NCBI RefSeq assembly: GCF_901873365.1 | Contig: NZ_CABFLM010000082.1 | Span: 33,437-97,436 of the forward strand | Direction: 5' to 3' | DNA: 64,000 nt | Source of the DNA: an uncultured Aggregatibacter sp. | GTDB lineage: Bacteria > Pseudomonadota > Gammaproteobacteria > Enterobacterales > Pasteurellaceae | In this document: positions 58,024 through 64,000 of the stretch, one piece after another | How positions within the stretch are numbered: position 1 is the stretch's first letter | How the letters are laid out: each line of letters opens with the position of its first letter | Made by a program: the position numbers and the translations under genes | The notes under the pieces: model-generated | Seen by the model: the letters and a program-made list of their open reading frames with translations, nothing else | What the model was told of the DNA's origin: nothing | The model's database searches: none

Positions 58024-59300
58024 CATACGGTTCGGTTTGTTCGGGGATTGAGGCGGTAAGTGTAGCATGGCGAGGGTTGATGAGGCCGCTTTGGTTTTCC
58101 GAAATTGAGCCATTTCCATGCGCCGTGCTTGCTCATCATTACCCCGACACCCCAAATCTTGGCGACATGACCGCCTTACCTCAAAAAATTATAAACAGAG
58201 AAATCCCCGCCCCTGATGTGCTTGTTGGTGGTACGCCTTGCCAAGCGTTTTCGATCGCCGGTTTGCGAAACTCGTTAGATGATGAGCGCGGAAATCTCAC
58301 GTTAACTTTAATACATATATTAGAGGCTATTGATTATGTTAGATGCCAAGACGGTAAGCAACCGTGCGTTTTGTTGTGGGAAAACGTTCCTGGTGTACTA
58401 TCCACAAAGGACAACGCATTCGGACACTTTTTGGCTGGATTGGCTCAAGAGCGTGAGCCGTTACAACCAACAGGGGGCAAATGGTCAAACGCTGGTTATG
58501 TGCATTCAGCCCGCACTATCGCGTGGAGAATCCTCGATGCTCAATACTTCGGACTCGCCCAACGACGCAAAAGAGTGTTTGTTGTGGCAAGTGCTAGACA
58601 GCGCAGTGTCGCCCAAATACTCATTGAGCACAAAAGCCTGTGCGGGGATATTGAGACGAGCGAAACAGCGCGGGAAAGTATTACCACCTACACTGAGGGG
58701 AGCTTTGGAACATATCGCCAATCCGCATTGGGGGGGGTAGTAACTGCTAGCGGTGGTGCGCTTGGTGGCGGGTCGGAAACTCTTGTAGTACACGGCACAC
58801 AAGATCCGATAATATCATCCACCACCGCGCATTGCTTAGGTCGTAACGGCGGGCAAGAAAATATCTTATTTGATATCGCTCACCGCTCCGACGTAGTACG
58901 CATACAAGATGATGATACTACGCCGACACTAACGGCGCGCATGGGGACTGGCGGTAATAATATCCCTTGTATTGCTCTTGCTGGCAACACTATCGGCAGA
59001 CAACCGCATAACGGCGGAAATGGCAATGGATTTGATGACAGTGGAGTAAGTTACACATTAACAACTACAGATATTCACGGTGTTTTTAATGGCTTAACAG
59101 TCCGCAAACTTACACCATCAGAGTGCGAAAAACTACAAGGCTTTCCGCCAGGTTACACACAAATACCATATCGCAACAAACTGGTTAATGATTGCCCTGA
59201 TAGTCCGCGTTATAAAGCAATTGGAAACAGTATGGCGGTGCCGGTTATTAAATGGATTGGAGAGAGAATGATTAACTATATCGGAGATGATACAAGATGA
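58017..59300 (+). CDS. C5-cytosine DNA methyltransferase
   Basis: The 427-residue protein has motif I YGSVCSGIEAV, motif IV GGTPCQAFS (nucleophile C75), motif VI ENV and motif VIII QRRKRVF. Motifs IX-X are LTPSECEKLQGFPPGY and YKAIGNSMAVPV. No restriction enzyme gene is nearby, so it is probably a protective orphan methylase. The variable target-recognition region lies between about residues 190 and 350. Confidence 0.94.
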   Translation: MLTYGSVCSGIEAVSVAWRGLMRPLWFSEIEPFPCAVLAHHYPDTPNLGDMTALPQKIINREIPAPDVLVGGTPCQAFSIAGLRNSLDDERGNLTLTLIHILEAIDYVRCQDGKQPCVLLWENVPGVLSTKDNAFGHFLAGLAQEREPLQPTGGKWSNAGYVHSARTIAWRILDAQYFGLAQRRKRVFVVASARQRSVAQILIEHKSLCGDIETSETARESITTYTEGSFGTYRQSALGGVVTASGGALGGGSETLVVHGTQDPIISSTTAHCLGRNGGQENILFDIAHRSDVVRIQDDDTTPTLTARMGTGGNNIPCIALAGNTIGRQPHNGGNGNGFDDSGVSYTLTTTDIHGVFNGLTVRKLTPSECEKLQGFPPGYTQIPYRNKLVNDCPDSPRYKAIGNSMAVPVIKWIGERMINYIGDDTR

Positions 59301-59818
59301 GTAAATACTTTAGTTATGACGCGATCGATGTGAATTTATATGTCCATGAAACCGCAGAGGAGGCTAAACAATCCGCGTTAGATATTGCCGAGGATGGATA
59401 TAACTTAAGTTCAGGCTGGTGTGGCGGACTTTCAAAAGGTTCGGAGGATTTAATTAAAAGTATTTGTTATGGCGTAATCCTTGGCGGGATTGATTTACCT
59501 GTTCGCCAGCCTTCTGTTGAGCAAGATGGAGCGGATGCAGTGGCGAAATTTGAGTATATGGTGCAACCTCCGGTTATTGTTGAGTATGAGCAAAATAACG
59601 GCTGGATTAAGTGTAGTGATAGATTGCCTCCGGTCAACGAGGACGGCGAGAGTTGCTCTGTTTTGCTTTATGGTATGGATATACTTAGTGATTTTGGATC
59701 TCATCAGTTTATTGGGTACTTGATGGATGGTAAGTTTTATTGTGATGACGGACATAGTTCACATCAATGCTATTACGTCTCTCACTGGCAACCACTTCCG
59801 CCACCGCCAACCGAATAA
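59297..59818 (+). CDS. DUF551-containing phage protein
   Basis: The 173-residue protein has an N-terminal part with SYDAIDVNLYVHETAEEAKQ and a C-terminal DUF551 domain (WIKCSDRLPPVNEDGESCSV ... VSHWQPLPPPP). Function unknown. It overlaps the methyltransferase stop by 4 bases. Confidence 0.75.
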   Translation: MSKYFSYDAIDVNLYVHETAEEAKQSALDIAEDGYNLSSGWCGGLSKGSEDLIKSICYGVILGGIDLPVRQPSVEQDGADAVAKFEYMVQPPVIVEYEQNNGWIKCSDRLPPVNEDGESCSVLLYGMDILSDFGSHQFIGYLMDGKFYCDDGHSSHQCYYVSHWQPLPPPPTE

Positions 59819-59822
59819 CCAA

Positions 59823-59848
59823 CGACCGCAAAGTGCGGTCTTTTTTTT
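59823..59848 (+). terminator. Intrinsic terminator with uptake signal
   Basis: GACCGCAAAGTGCGGTC followed by eight T. Confidence 0.75.
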
Positions 59849-59859
59849 AAGGAGAATTT

Positions 59860-60498
59860 ATGAAACCGTTTGATTTACAAGAGGCGCTGAATGGTGCGCC
59901 GGTGCAGTTACGCAACGGACAAAAAGTGTATGTAGTCGGTCTTAGCAAAATCGGCACAGAAGATAGCAATAGCTATATTGTTGGGGAGTATGGTCGCAAT
60001 TTATGTAGTTGGAGCAAAGATGGCAAATACTGGCTAAACCGCGAAAGCGAATGGGATATTATCGGTATGTGGGAAGAACCCGAACTAACATCCGAACAGG
60101 TGTTGGAAAAGGCTTTTAATGAGGGTTTATTTGTCGTCCAATTCAAAAACGTAAATGTTAAATTAAAAGTGATTGCGAAAGCAAAAGATGGTGCTTTTAT
60201 TTTGGAGGCAGATAACGGATTTATGAGTAAGTCAGGTGATGGAGAGTATGTGCTTTACAAAGACCCCGCACCAAAATCCGACACAATCACCGTTACACTG
60301 CCTAAGCCGTTTAAAGCCCAAAAAGGTGACAATTTTTGGTTTATTACAGAGGATTTAGATAGTAATCAACAGCTAAAAATTGACGTTGTCCTTGACAGTA
60401 ATGGCGATTCTGCAAACTACAAGGATGGCAATTGTTTCCGCACGTTCGAAGATGCTCAAGCATGGCTTGATGCCATGAAAAACGCTTTAGATGATTAA
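59860..60498 (+). CDS. Hypothetical phage protein, 212 residues
   Basis: It has an N-terminal KPFDLQEALNGAPVQLRNGQ and a small domain pattern (WSKDGKYWLNRESEWDIIGM) widespread in phage early proteins. The C-terminal half is different (FKAQKGDNFWFITEDLDSNQ). No function is known. Confidence 0.7.
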   Translation: MKPFDLQEALNGAPVQLRNGQKVYVVGLSKIGTEDSNSYIVGEYGRNLCSWSKDGKYWLNRESEWDIIGMWEEPELTSEQVLEKAFNEGLFVVQFKNVNVKLKVIAKAKDGAFILEADNGFMSKSGDGEYVLYKDPAPKSDTITVTLPKPFKAQKGDNFWFITEDLDSNQQLKIDVVLDSNGDSANYKDGNCFRTFEDAQAWLDAMKNALDD

Positions 60499-60503
60499 TT
60501 TAG

Positions 60504-60533
60504 ACCGCACTTTAACAGGTGCGGTTATTTTTT
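60504..60533 (+). terminator. Intrinsic terminator with uptake signal
   Basis: ACCGCACTTTAACAGGTGCGGT followed by TATTTTTTT. Confidence 0.65.
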
Positions 60534-60545
60534 TGGAGATAAATT

Positions 60546-60962
60546 ATGAACTACACAAAAAGACCGGTAACAATTCAGGCGTGGCAATTAACGTTAAATA
60601 ATGTTTCGAATGGCATTCCAGAATTATTCCAAAATGACGCTATTAAAATTCATTCTGATATTGCTTCTGTCAGCGCAATAATTCACACCCTTGAAGGGGA
60701 CATGAAAGCGGATCATTTTGACTACATTATCCGTGGTGTAAACGGCGAATTCTACCCGTGCAAACCTGACATTTTCGAAAAAACTTATATGCCAGATCTA
60801 AATATTGAAGACTATATCGATCGTATTCGTGATCTTGCAAACAATCGAAATGTTGAGGGAACACATATTGAAGCTGATAAAATCTTGTGTGAAGTACTGA
60901 AAACTCTTGGGCAAGGTGAATTGGTCGAAGAATTTGAAAAATTAGAAAAATGGTATGCGTAA
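60546..60962 (+). CDS. Hypothetical phage protein, 138 residues
   Basis: It contains IHTLEGDMKADHFDYIIRGV then NGEFYPCKPDIFEKTY, the pattern of small phage proteins with a GDY/DHFDYI-type motif. A C-terminal helical extension (EDYIDRIRDLANNRN) follows. Function unknown. Confidence 0.7.
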   Translation: MNYTKRPVTIQAWQLTLNNVSNGIPELFQNDAIKIHSDIASVSAIIHTLEGDMKADHFDYIIRGVNGEFYPCKPDIFEKTYMPDLNIEDYIDRIRDLANNRNVEGTHIEADKILCEVLKTLGQGELVEEFEKLEKWYA

Positions 60963-60979
60963 TAACACAAAATGATATG

Positions 60980-61006
60980 ACCGTCCGAAAGGGCGGTTTT
61001 TATTTT
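60980..61006 (+). terminator. Intrinsic terminator
   Basis: ACCGTCC GAA AGGGCGGT plus a T-rich tail. Confidence 0.6.
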
Positions 61007-61034
61007 TTATTAACAACAAAGAGGAAAAATAAGA

Positions 61035-61904
61035 ATGAAAAAATCAATCATTCATGTTGTGGCTGCAAGTGCTATCGCCGCGTCATTATCCGCCTGCTCA
61101 CCATTTTCGGTGGATGAAGGGGAAATTGGCTTATTGACCCGCTATGGCGAAATCCAAGAAACGAAATCGGCAGGGCTACACTGGCGTAGCTGGCTTGAAG
61201 ATGATGTTGTATTTAGCACGCGTGAGCAAAAAGTCACTATTGGAAAATTCGATGACGTTGGTGATATTACCTCGGGTATTTCCGCTTATACTCGGGACAC
61301 ACAAACCGTCACCACGGCGCTAACCATCACGTTCAAATTAACCGATCCAGTGGCAGTTTACAAAAACTACCGCAATACAGATAACATGATCAACCAACTT
61401 CTCGAGCCACGTAGTCGTCAAGCGTTGGAAATCGTGTTTTCACGCTATTCAGCACAGTTGGCGTTGGAAAATCGGGCACAATTAACCAATGATATTACGG
61501 CGCAAATCCGTGAGGCGGTGAAAGGATATCCTATTGAAATTACTGCGGTTCAAAGCGTGATCAACTTCAATAAAGAATATGAAAAACGTGTGGAAGAAAG
61601 TGTTCAAAAGAACGTCGCAATCCAAACCGAAGAGCGCAATTTGATTATTCAGCAGAAAAAAGCCGAAATTGCCCGTGTTGACGCACAAGCCAAAGCTGAT
61701 GCTGAAGTAATCCAAGCTAAAGCCGATGCCGAAAAAGTGAGATTAGCCGGTGAGGCGGAAGCGGCCGCTATTCGCGCTAAAGGCGAGGCATTAAAAGAAA
61801 ATCGTCAACTTGTGGACTTAACCGCAGCCGAAAAATGGAATGGTGTACTACCAACAACCATGACGCCAAGCGGAAGTGTGCCATTTGTTAAGGTTGGTCA
61901 ATAA
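61035..61904 (+). CDS. SPFH/prohibitin-family lipoprotein
   Basis: The 289-residue protein has a lipoprotein signal with lipobox LSAC (AASLSACSPF). An SPFH/Band 7 domain (about 25-190: GEIGLLTRYGEIQETKSAGL, TTALTITFKLTDPVAVYKNY) follows. After it comes an Ala/Glu/Lys-rich coiled coil (KADAEVIQAKADAEKVRLAG) as in prohibitins and HflC, and a short tail. The SPFH domain should be periplasmic. HflK/HflC are periplasmic SPFH proteins that modulate FtsH, the protease acting on lambda CII, so a link to lysogeny control or superinfection exclusion is possible but unproven. Confidence 0.85.
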   Translation: MKKSIIHVVAASAIAASLSACSPFSVDEGEIGLLTRYGEIQETKSAGLHWRSWLEDDVVFSTREQKVTIGKFDDVGDITSGISAYTRDTQTVTTALTITFKLTDPVAVYKNYRNTDNMINQLLEPRSRQALEIVFSRYSAQLALENRAQLTNDITAQIREAVKGYPIEITAVQSVINFNKEYEKRVEESVQKNVAIQTEERNLIIQQKKAEIARVDAQAKADAEVIQAKADAEKVRLAGEAEAAAIRAKGEALKENRQLVDLTAAEKWNGVLPTTMTPSGSVPFVKVGQ

Positions 61905-61990
61905 TGCCGGGTTGGTTAGCTGGCGTTGTTTTAGGTGGGGTGGTATTAGCCATCCTTTTTATTATGTTTTATCTAGATAAAATGGAGTAA
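61904..61990 (+). CDS. Micro-membrane protein, 28 residues, coupled to SPFH gene
   Basis: MPGWLAGVVLGGVVLAILFI then MFYLDKME is one transmembrane helix. The start overlaps the SPFH stop as TAATG. It may be a partner of the SPFH protein. Confidence 0.55.
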   Translation: MPGWLAGVVLGGVVLAILFIMFYLDKME

Positions 61991-61994
61991 CAAA

Positions 61995-62093
61995 ATGTAT
62001 TTCTTGGGAGTTCTTTCCGGAATTGCAATCGCATTTGCCGCGCAAGCTTTCTTCCGTCAGTACAAATTGACGGAAAGAAATAAAGAAGATTAA
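61995..62093 (+). CDS. Micro-membrane protein, 32 residues
   Basis: MYFLGVLSGIAIAFAAQAFF then RQYKLTERNKED is an N-terminal helix with a charged cytoplasmic-like tail. It starts 4 bases after the previous micro-gene; GGAGT lies 6 bases upstream of the ATG. Confidence 0.5.
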   Translation: MYFLGVLSGIAIAFAAQAFFRQYKLTERNKED

Positions 62094-62102
62094 TCATTGA
62101 CA

Positions 62103-62127
62103 CACCGCCCTTTTGGGCGGTTTTTTT
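62103..62127 (+). terminator. Intrinsic terminator
   Basis: ACCGCCC TTTT GGGCGGT plus six T. Confidence 0.75.
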
Positions 62128-62136
62128 GGAGTAAAT

Positions 62137-62295
62137 ATGGATGACACAATGTTTTGGATGTTTGTTTTTAGTCTTGGATTACTTTATTTGGCAATGTGGG
62201 CGGATAAATTATCCGGGCTATCCATGCGCGAAAAAGAAATGCTTTTTCAGATTCGGGTGTGGTGTTTGAAACAAGGTGGCACAGGTGTTTTTTAG
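62137..62295 (+). CDS. Small membrane protein, 52 residues
   Basis: MDDTMFWMFVFSLGLLYLAM has one hydrophobic helix followed by a charged tail (SMREKEMLFQIRVWCLKQGG). ATG 62137 has GGAG 7 bases upstream. Unrecognised. Confidence 0.5.
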   Translation: MDDTMFWMFVFSLGLLYLAMWADKLSGLSMREKEMLFQIRVWCLKQGGTGVF

Positions 62296-62497
62296 AAACG
62301 AATTACAAGTAATGGACGGCAAGCGATATATCGTTATTGAGTGCGAATTTAAGCGTGAATGGACTGTAGTACGAGAATCAAAGCACACGGTCACACAAGG
62401 CGAAGCATTAGAAATCGTCCAATATTGGATTAAATACAAGAATGTAAAACCCGAACAGTTAAAAGTAATTGAAGTGCCCGACATATTGAAAGGATAG
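62276..62497 (+). CDS. Hypothetical small protein
   Basis: The frame encodes up to 73 residues (DGKRYIVIECEFKREWTVVR ... YKNVKPEQLKVIEVPDILKG). The start is uncertain: GTG 62276, GTG 62285 (AAGGTGG upstream) or ATG 62312. It precedes alpA by 5 bases. Confidence 0.5.
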   Translation: MAQVFFRNELQVMDGKRYIVIECEFKREWTVVRESKHTVTQGEALEIVQYWIKYKNVKPEQLKVIEVPDILKG

Positions 62498-62502
62498 ATA
62501 TA

Positions 62503-62682
62503 ATGGAACAACAACCAGCATTATTAAGCAAAGCTCAAGTGATTGAAATTACCACCTTGAGCCACACAACAATTTGGCGTATGATGAAAAAAGGAACATT
62601 TCCAAAAAGCGTAAAAGCGTCTATGGGTCGTGTAGCATGGCGCAAATCTGACATAGATAATTGGCTAGCCGAACGCACATAA
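62503..62682 (+). CDS. AlpA-family regulator/excisionase
   Basis: The 59-residue protein (LLSKAQVIEITTLSHTTIWR, FPKSVKASMGRVAWRKSDID then NWLAERT) is a typical AlpA winged-helix protein, often acting as excisionase or int activator. It is the last gene before attR and would be directly upstream of int in the circular phage. Confidence 0.88.
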   Translation: MEQQPALLSKAQVIEITTLSHTTIWRMMKKGTFPKSVKASMGRVAWRKSDIDNWLAERT

Positions 62683-62698
62683 GAGCACTTTCTTCTAC

Positions 62699-62722
62699 TG
62701 ACGGTAAAAATGACGGTAAAAA
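62699..62722. promoter_or_regulatory. Putative integrase arm-type sites, right
   Basis: Two adjoining direct copies, CTGACGGTAAAAA and ATGACGGTAAAAA, match the sites next to attL at 12545-12613. Confidence 0.6.
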
Positions 62723-62785
62723 CCAAATAGCGTTATCTTTACCCCTTTCTATTTCAATATGTTATCTTCTGAGTTAATAATCGAG

Positions 62786-62798
62786 TGGGAATAAAAAA
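62786..62798. other. attR core
   Basis: TGGGAATAAAAAA, identical to attL. The preceding ATCGAG also matches except one base. ATC GAG TGG GAA TAA would itself read as the guaA ending IEWE-stop. Confidence 0.85.
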
Positions 62799-62823
62799 TC
62801 ACTTTTTCAAATTTAAACGGCTT

Positions 62824-62852
62824 GTAACCCTGAGAAATCAGGGTTACTTTTC
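62824..62852 (+). terminator. Probable original guaA terminator
   Basis: GTAACCCTGA GAAA TCAGGGTTAC followed by TTTTCT, displaced 50 kb from guaA by the prophage. Confidence 0.75.
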
Positions 62853-62915
62853 TATTGAGAGAGATTCTCTCATCGAACGAAAGACAGACAACAATGATCT
62901 GTCTACAAGTACTTA

Positions 62916-63494
62916 TTAACCGAACACATTTTCCAAGTGAGTTTGGTAGTCTGCCAAATATTTTTCTACCTATGGATTTTTAATTACATCAGTACATAAA
63001 AATGTCGGCAAGCGACTCATACCAAGGAATTCATTGAGTTTATGGAAGTGCATATATAGCGCATCCACACCTTTGCCTTCGAAAAAGTCGCCTTCGCGAG
63101 TAAATGCTTCAAGTGGCGCATTCCAAGTGAGCGAAAGCATATGTTTTTTGCCCTGTAACAAGCCTCCGGTACCATAGCTCTCAGTTGGGTTAACACGATG
63201 GCGACCGTCACTTTAATAGAGTTTGCCATGCCCACTGGTCAATACTTCATCGATATATTTTTTCACTGTTCATGACTCATGCATCCACCAACCGGGCATC
63301 TGCCAAATCACGGCATCCATCCAGACAAATTTTTCAACTTCCGTTTCAATATCATATCCGACATCAATCACCGTTTCTTTGACATGATGCCCCAGCGCAG
63401 TCAATACCTCTTTCGCCTTTTGTTGAAGCGTATGATTCAACTTGCCATGGGAATGACCAAAATCTTTTCCACCGTCTAATAACAAAATGTTCAC
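62916..63494 (-). pseudogene. mdaB: MdaB-type NADPH:quinone reductase, inactivated by three stops
   Basis: The minus-strand frame encodes a full-length (193-codon) MdaB-like flavodoxin-fold protein (MNILLLDGGKDFGHSHGKLN, AVIWQMPGWWMHES, MLSLTWNAPLEAFT, FLGMSRLPTF). It is interrupted by TGA (63270-63272, where relatives have Trp of WTVKKYIDEV), TAA (63213-63215) and TAG (62970-62972). The frame is never shifted. Either the gene is recently dead or three sequencing/assembly errors coincide, which is unlikely. Confidence 0.88.
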
Positions 63495-63668
63495 TTTTCC
63501 TCCTAAAATACAAATGATGTCTAAAAAGGAACGCTATTATGCCCTTTTACTTTGTATTTAAAAAACACAAAATCACAGAATACGCTTGCCATAAACATAT
63601 GGCATAAAACTATCACTGCATCCAATGCGTTGTACGAATAATAAGCACGAATAAAAGGATTATTCACA

Positions 63669-63984
63669 AAAAGTGCGGTGATTTTGATGGGTGTTGTTAT
63701 GTATTTAATCAATTTAGTGGGTTATATTTTCATTCATCAAAAGACACATCACGATCTCAACGTAGCGTGCAACTTGTTGCACGAATAAAAGGCGTTAATA
63801 AACTAATTTAGTTTGAAAAGTACGATGGTTTTGGTAGGTGTTTTTATGCGTTTAATGAATTTGGTGAGTTATATTTTCGTGCATCAAGATGCACGCTACG
63901 GTCTCTAATTTAGTTTAAAAAGTGCGGTGGTTTTTGTGGGTGTTTTTATACGTTTAATGAATTTAGTGAGTTATATTTTCGTAC
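63669..63984. repeat. Tandem intergenic repeats with REPIN-like pair
   Basis: Three related segments (about 63669-63736, 63816-63880, 63917-63984) each begin AAAGTGCGGTG or a variant and contain ATTTAGTGAGTTATATTTT-like sequence. CGTAGCGTGCAACTTGTTGC (63761-) faces TGCATCAAGATGCACGCTAC (ending 63900), the same inverted hairpins as at 2731-3016. No gene is seen from 63495 to the window end. Confidence 0.75.
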
Positions 63985-64000
63985 TACATAGATTTAAAAT

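Larger units (their letters stand above)
12412..62798. mobile_element. Complete temperate prophage, about 50.4 kb, integrated at the 3' end of guaA
   Basis: The element is bounded by the direct repeat TGGGAATAAAAAA (12412-12424 and 62786-62798), extendable to ATCGARTGGGAATAAAAAA with one mismatch. It contains integrase, AlpA, lambda-like immunity, replication, recombination and antitermination genes, lysis genes, and a full head/packaging set. No tape measure or tail sheath gene is present and the capsid gene is of N4-gp56 type, so a short-tailed virion is likely. All essential modules look intact, so it may be inducible. Confidence 0.93.

Noticed and set aside
63521..63712. Minus-strand 63-residue ORF after mdaB
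   Set aside because: No ribosome site, and it overlaps the intergenic repeat region.
1..64000. tRNA or rRNA genes
   Set aside because: No cloverleaf or rRNA sequence was noticed on either strand; the prophage uses guaA, not a tRNA, as its site.

Overview
The window is a Pasteurellaceae chromosome carrying one essentially complete temperate prophage. The Haemophilus-type DNA uptake signal (AAGTGCGGT and its complement) recurs throughout, and the host genes (uvrC, argR, kdsA, prmC, prfA, greA, dacB, guaA) are of Haemophilus/Aggregatibacter type. I would guess Aggregatibacter or a close relative, but the genus is an inference.

Left flank (1-12420): the 3' part of uvrC, argR and a yfcH-type epimerase gene, then a 2.5-copy tandem repeat containing REPIN-like hairpins. 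Next come an NlpC/P60 lipoprotein gene, the leftward prfA-prmC-kdsA cluster, greA, divergent dacB, an EamA permease, a decayed RelB/DinJ antitoxin, an orphan AT-rich gene, and guaA. Right flank (62799-64000): what looks like the original guaA terminator, an mdaB pseudogene with three different in-frame stops, and more REPIN-like repeats.

Prophage (about 12412-62798, 50.4 kb): it is inserted at the 3' end of guaA. The direct repeat TGGGAATAAAAAA lies at both ends, and the guaA frame is preserved. A tyrosine integrase lies just inside the left end and an AlpA-type regulator just inside the right end. The immunity region (50250-52150) has CI, Cro, CII and recognisable pR, pRM and pL with TTTAGT/ACTAAA operators. 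pL drives a rightward operon (52342-62682) holding Bet/Exo/SSB recombination genes, a C5 methyltransferase, an SPFH lipoprotein and many small genes. pR drives a leftward operon: HTH gene, O (with iterons inside it), P, Dam, an adenine-methylase-like gene, NinB, tiny membrane proteins around an EF-Tu N-terminal mimic, NinG and Q. After Q come four secreted-protein genes (moron position), a BRO-type antirepressor with a C4-like antisense RNA leader, lysis genes (holin, SAR-type lysozyme, Rz/Rz1), a candidate Acb2/Tad1-like gene, terminase, portal, a 2996-residue polyvalent protein, scaffold, N4-gp56-type capsid protein, adaptors, tail fibre and virion/ejection-type proteins. No tape measure, sheath or major tail tube gene is seen, so the particle is probably podovirus-like.

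The most unusual items are: an 82-residue protein copying the first ~31 residues of EF-Tu, including its P-loop, set among translationally coupled micro-membrane proteins; a phage SPFH lipoprotein followed by two micro-membrane proteins; the giant polyvalent protein with ParB-like, zincin and two ADP-ribosyltransferase-like domains; a C4/antirepressor leader; two copies of a promoter-plus-immediate-terminator module in front of lysis and capsid genes; and a series of intrinsic terminators inside the early operon that implies processive antitermination.
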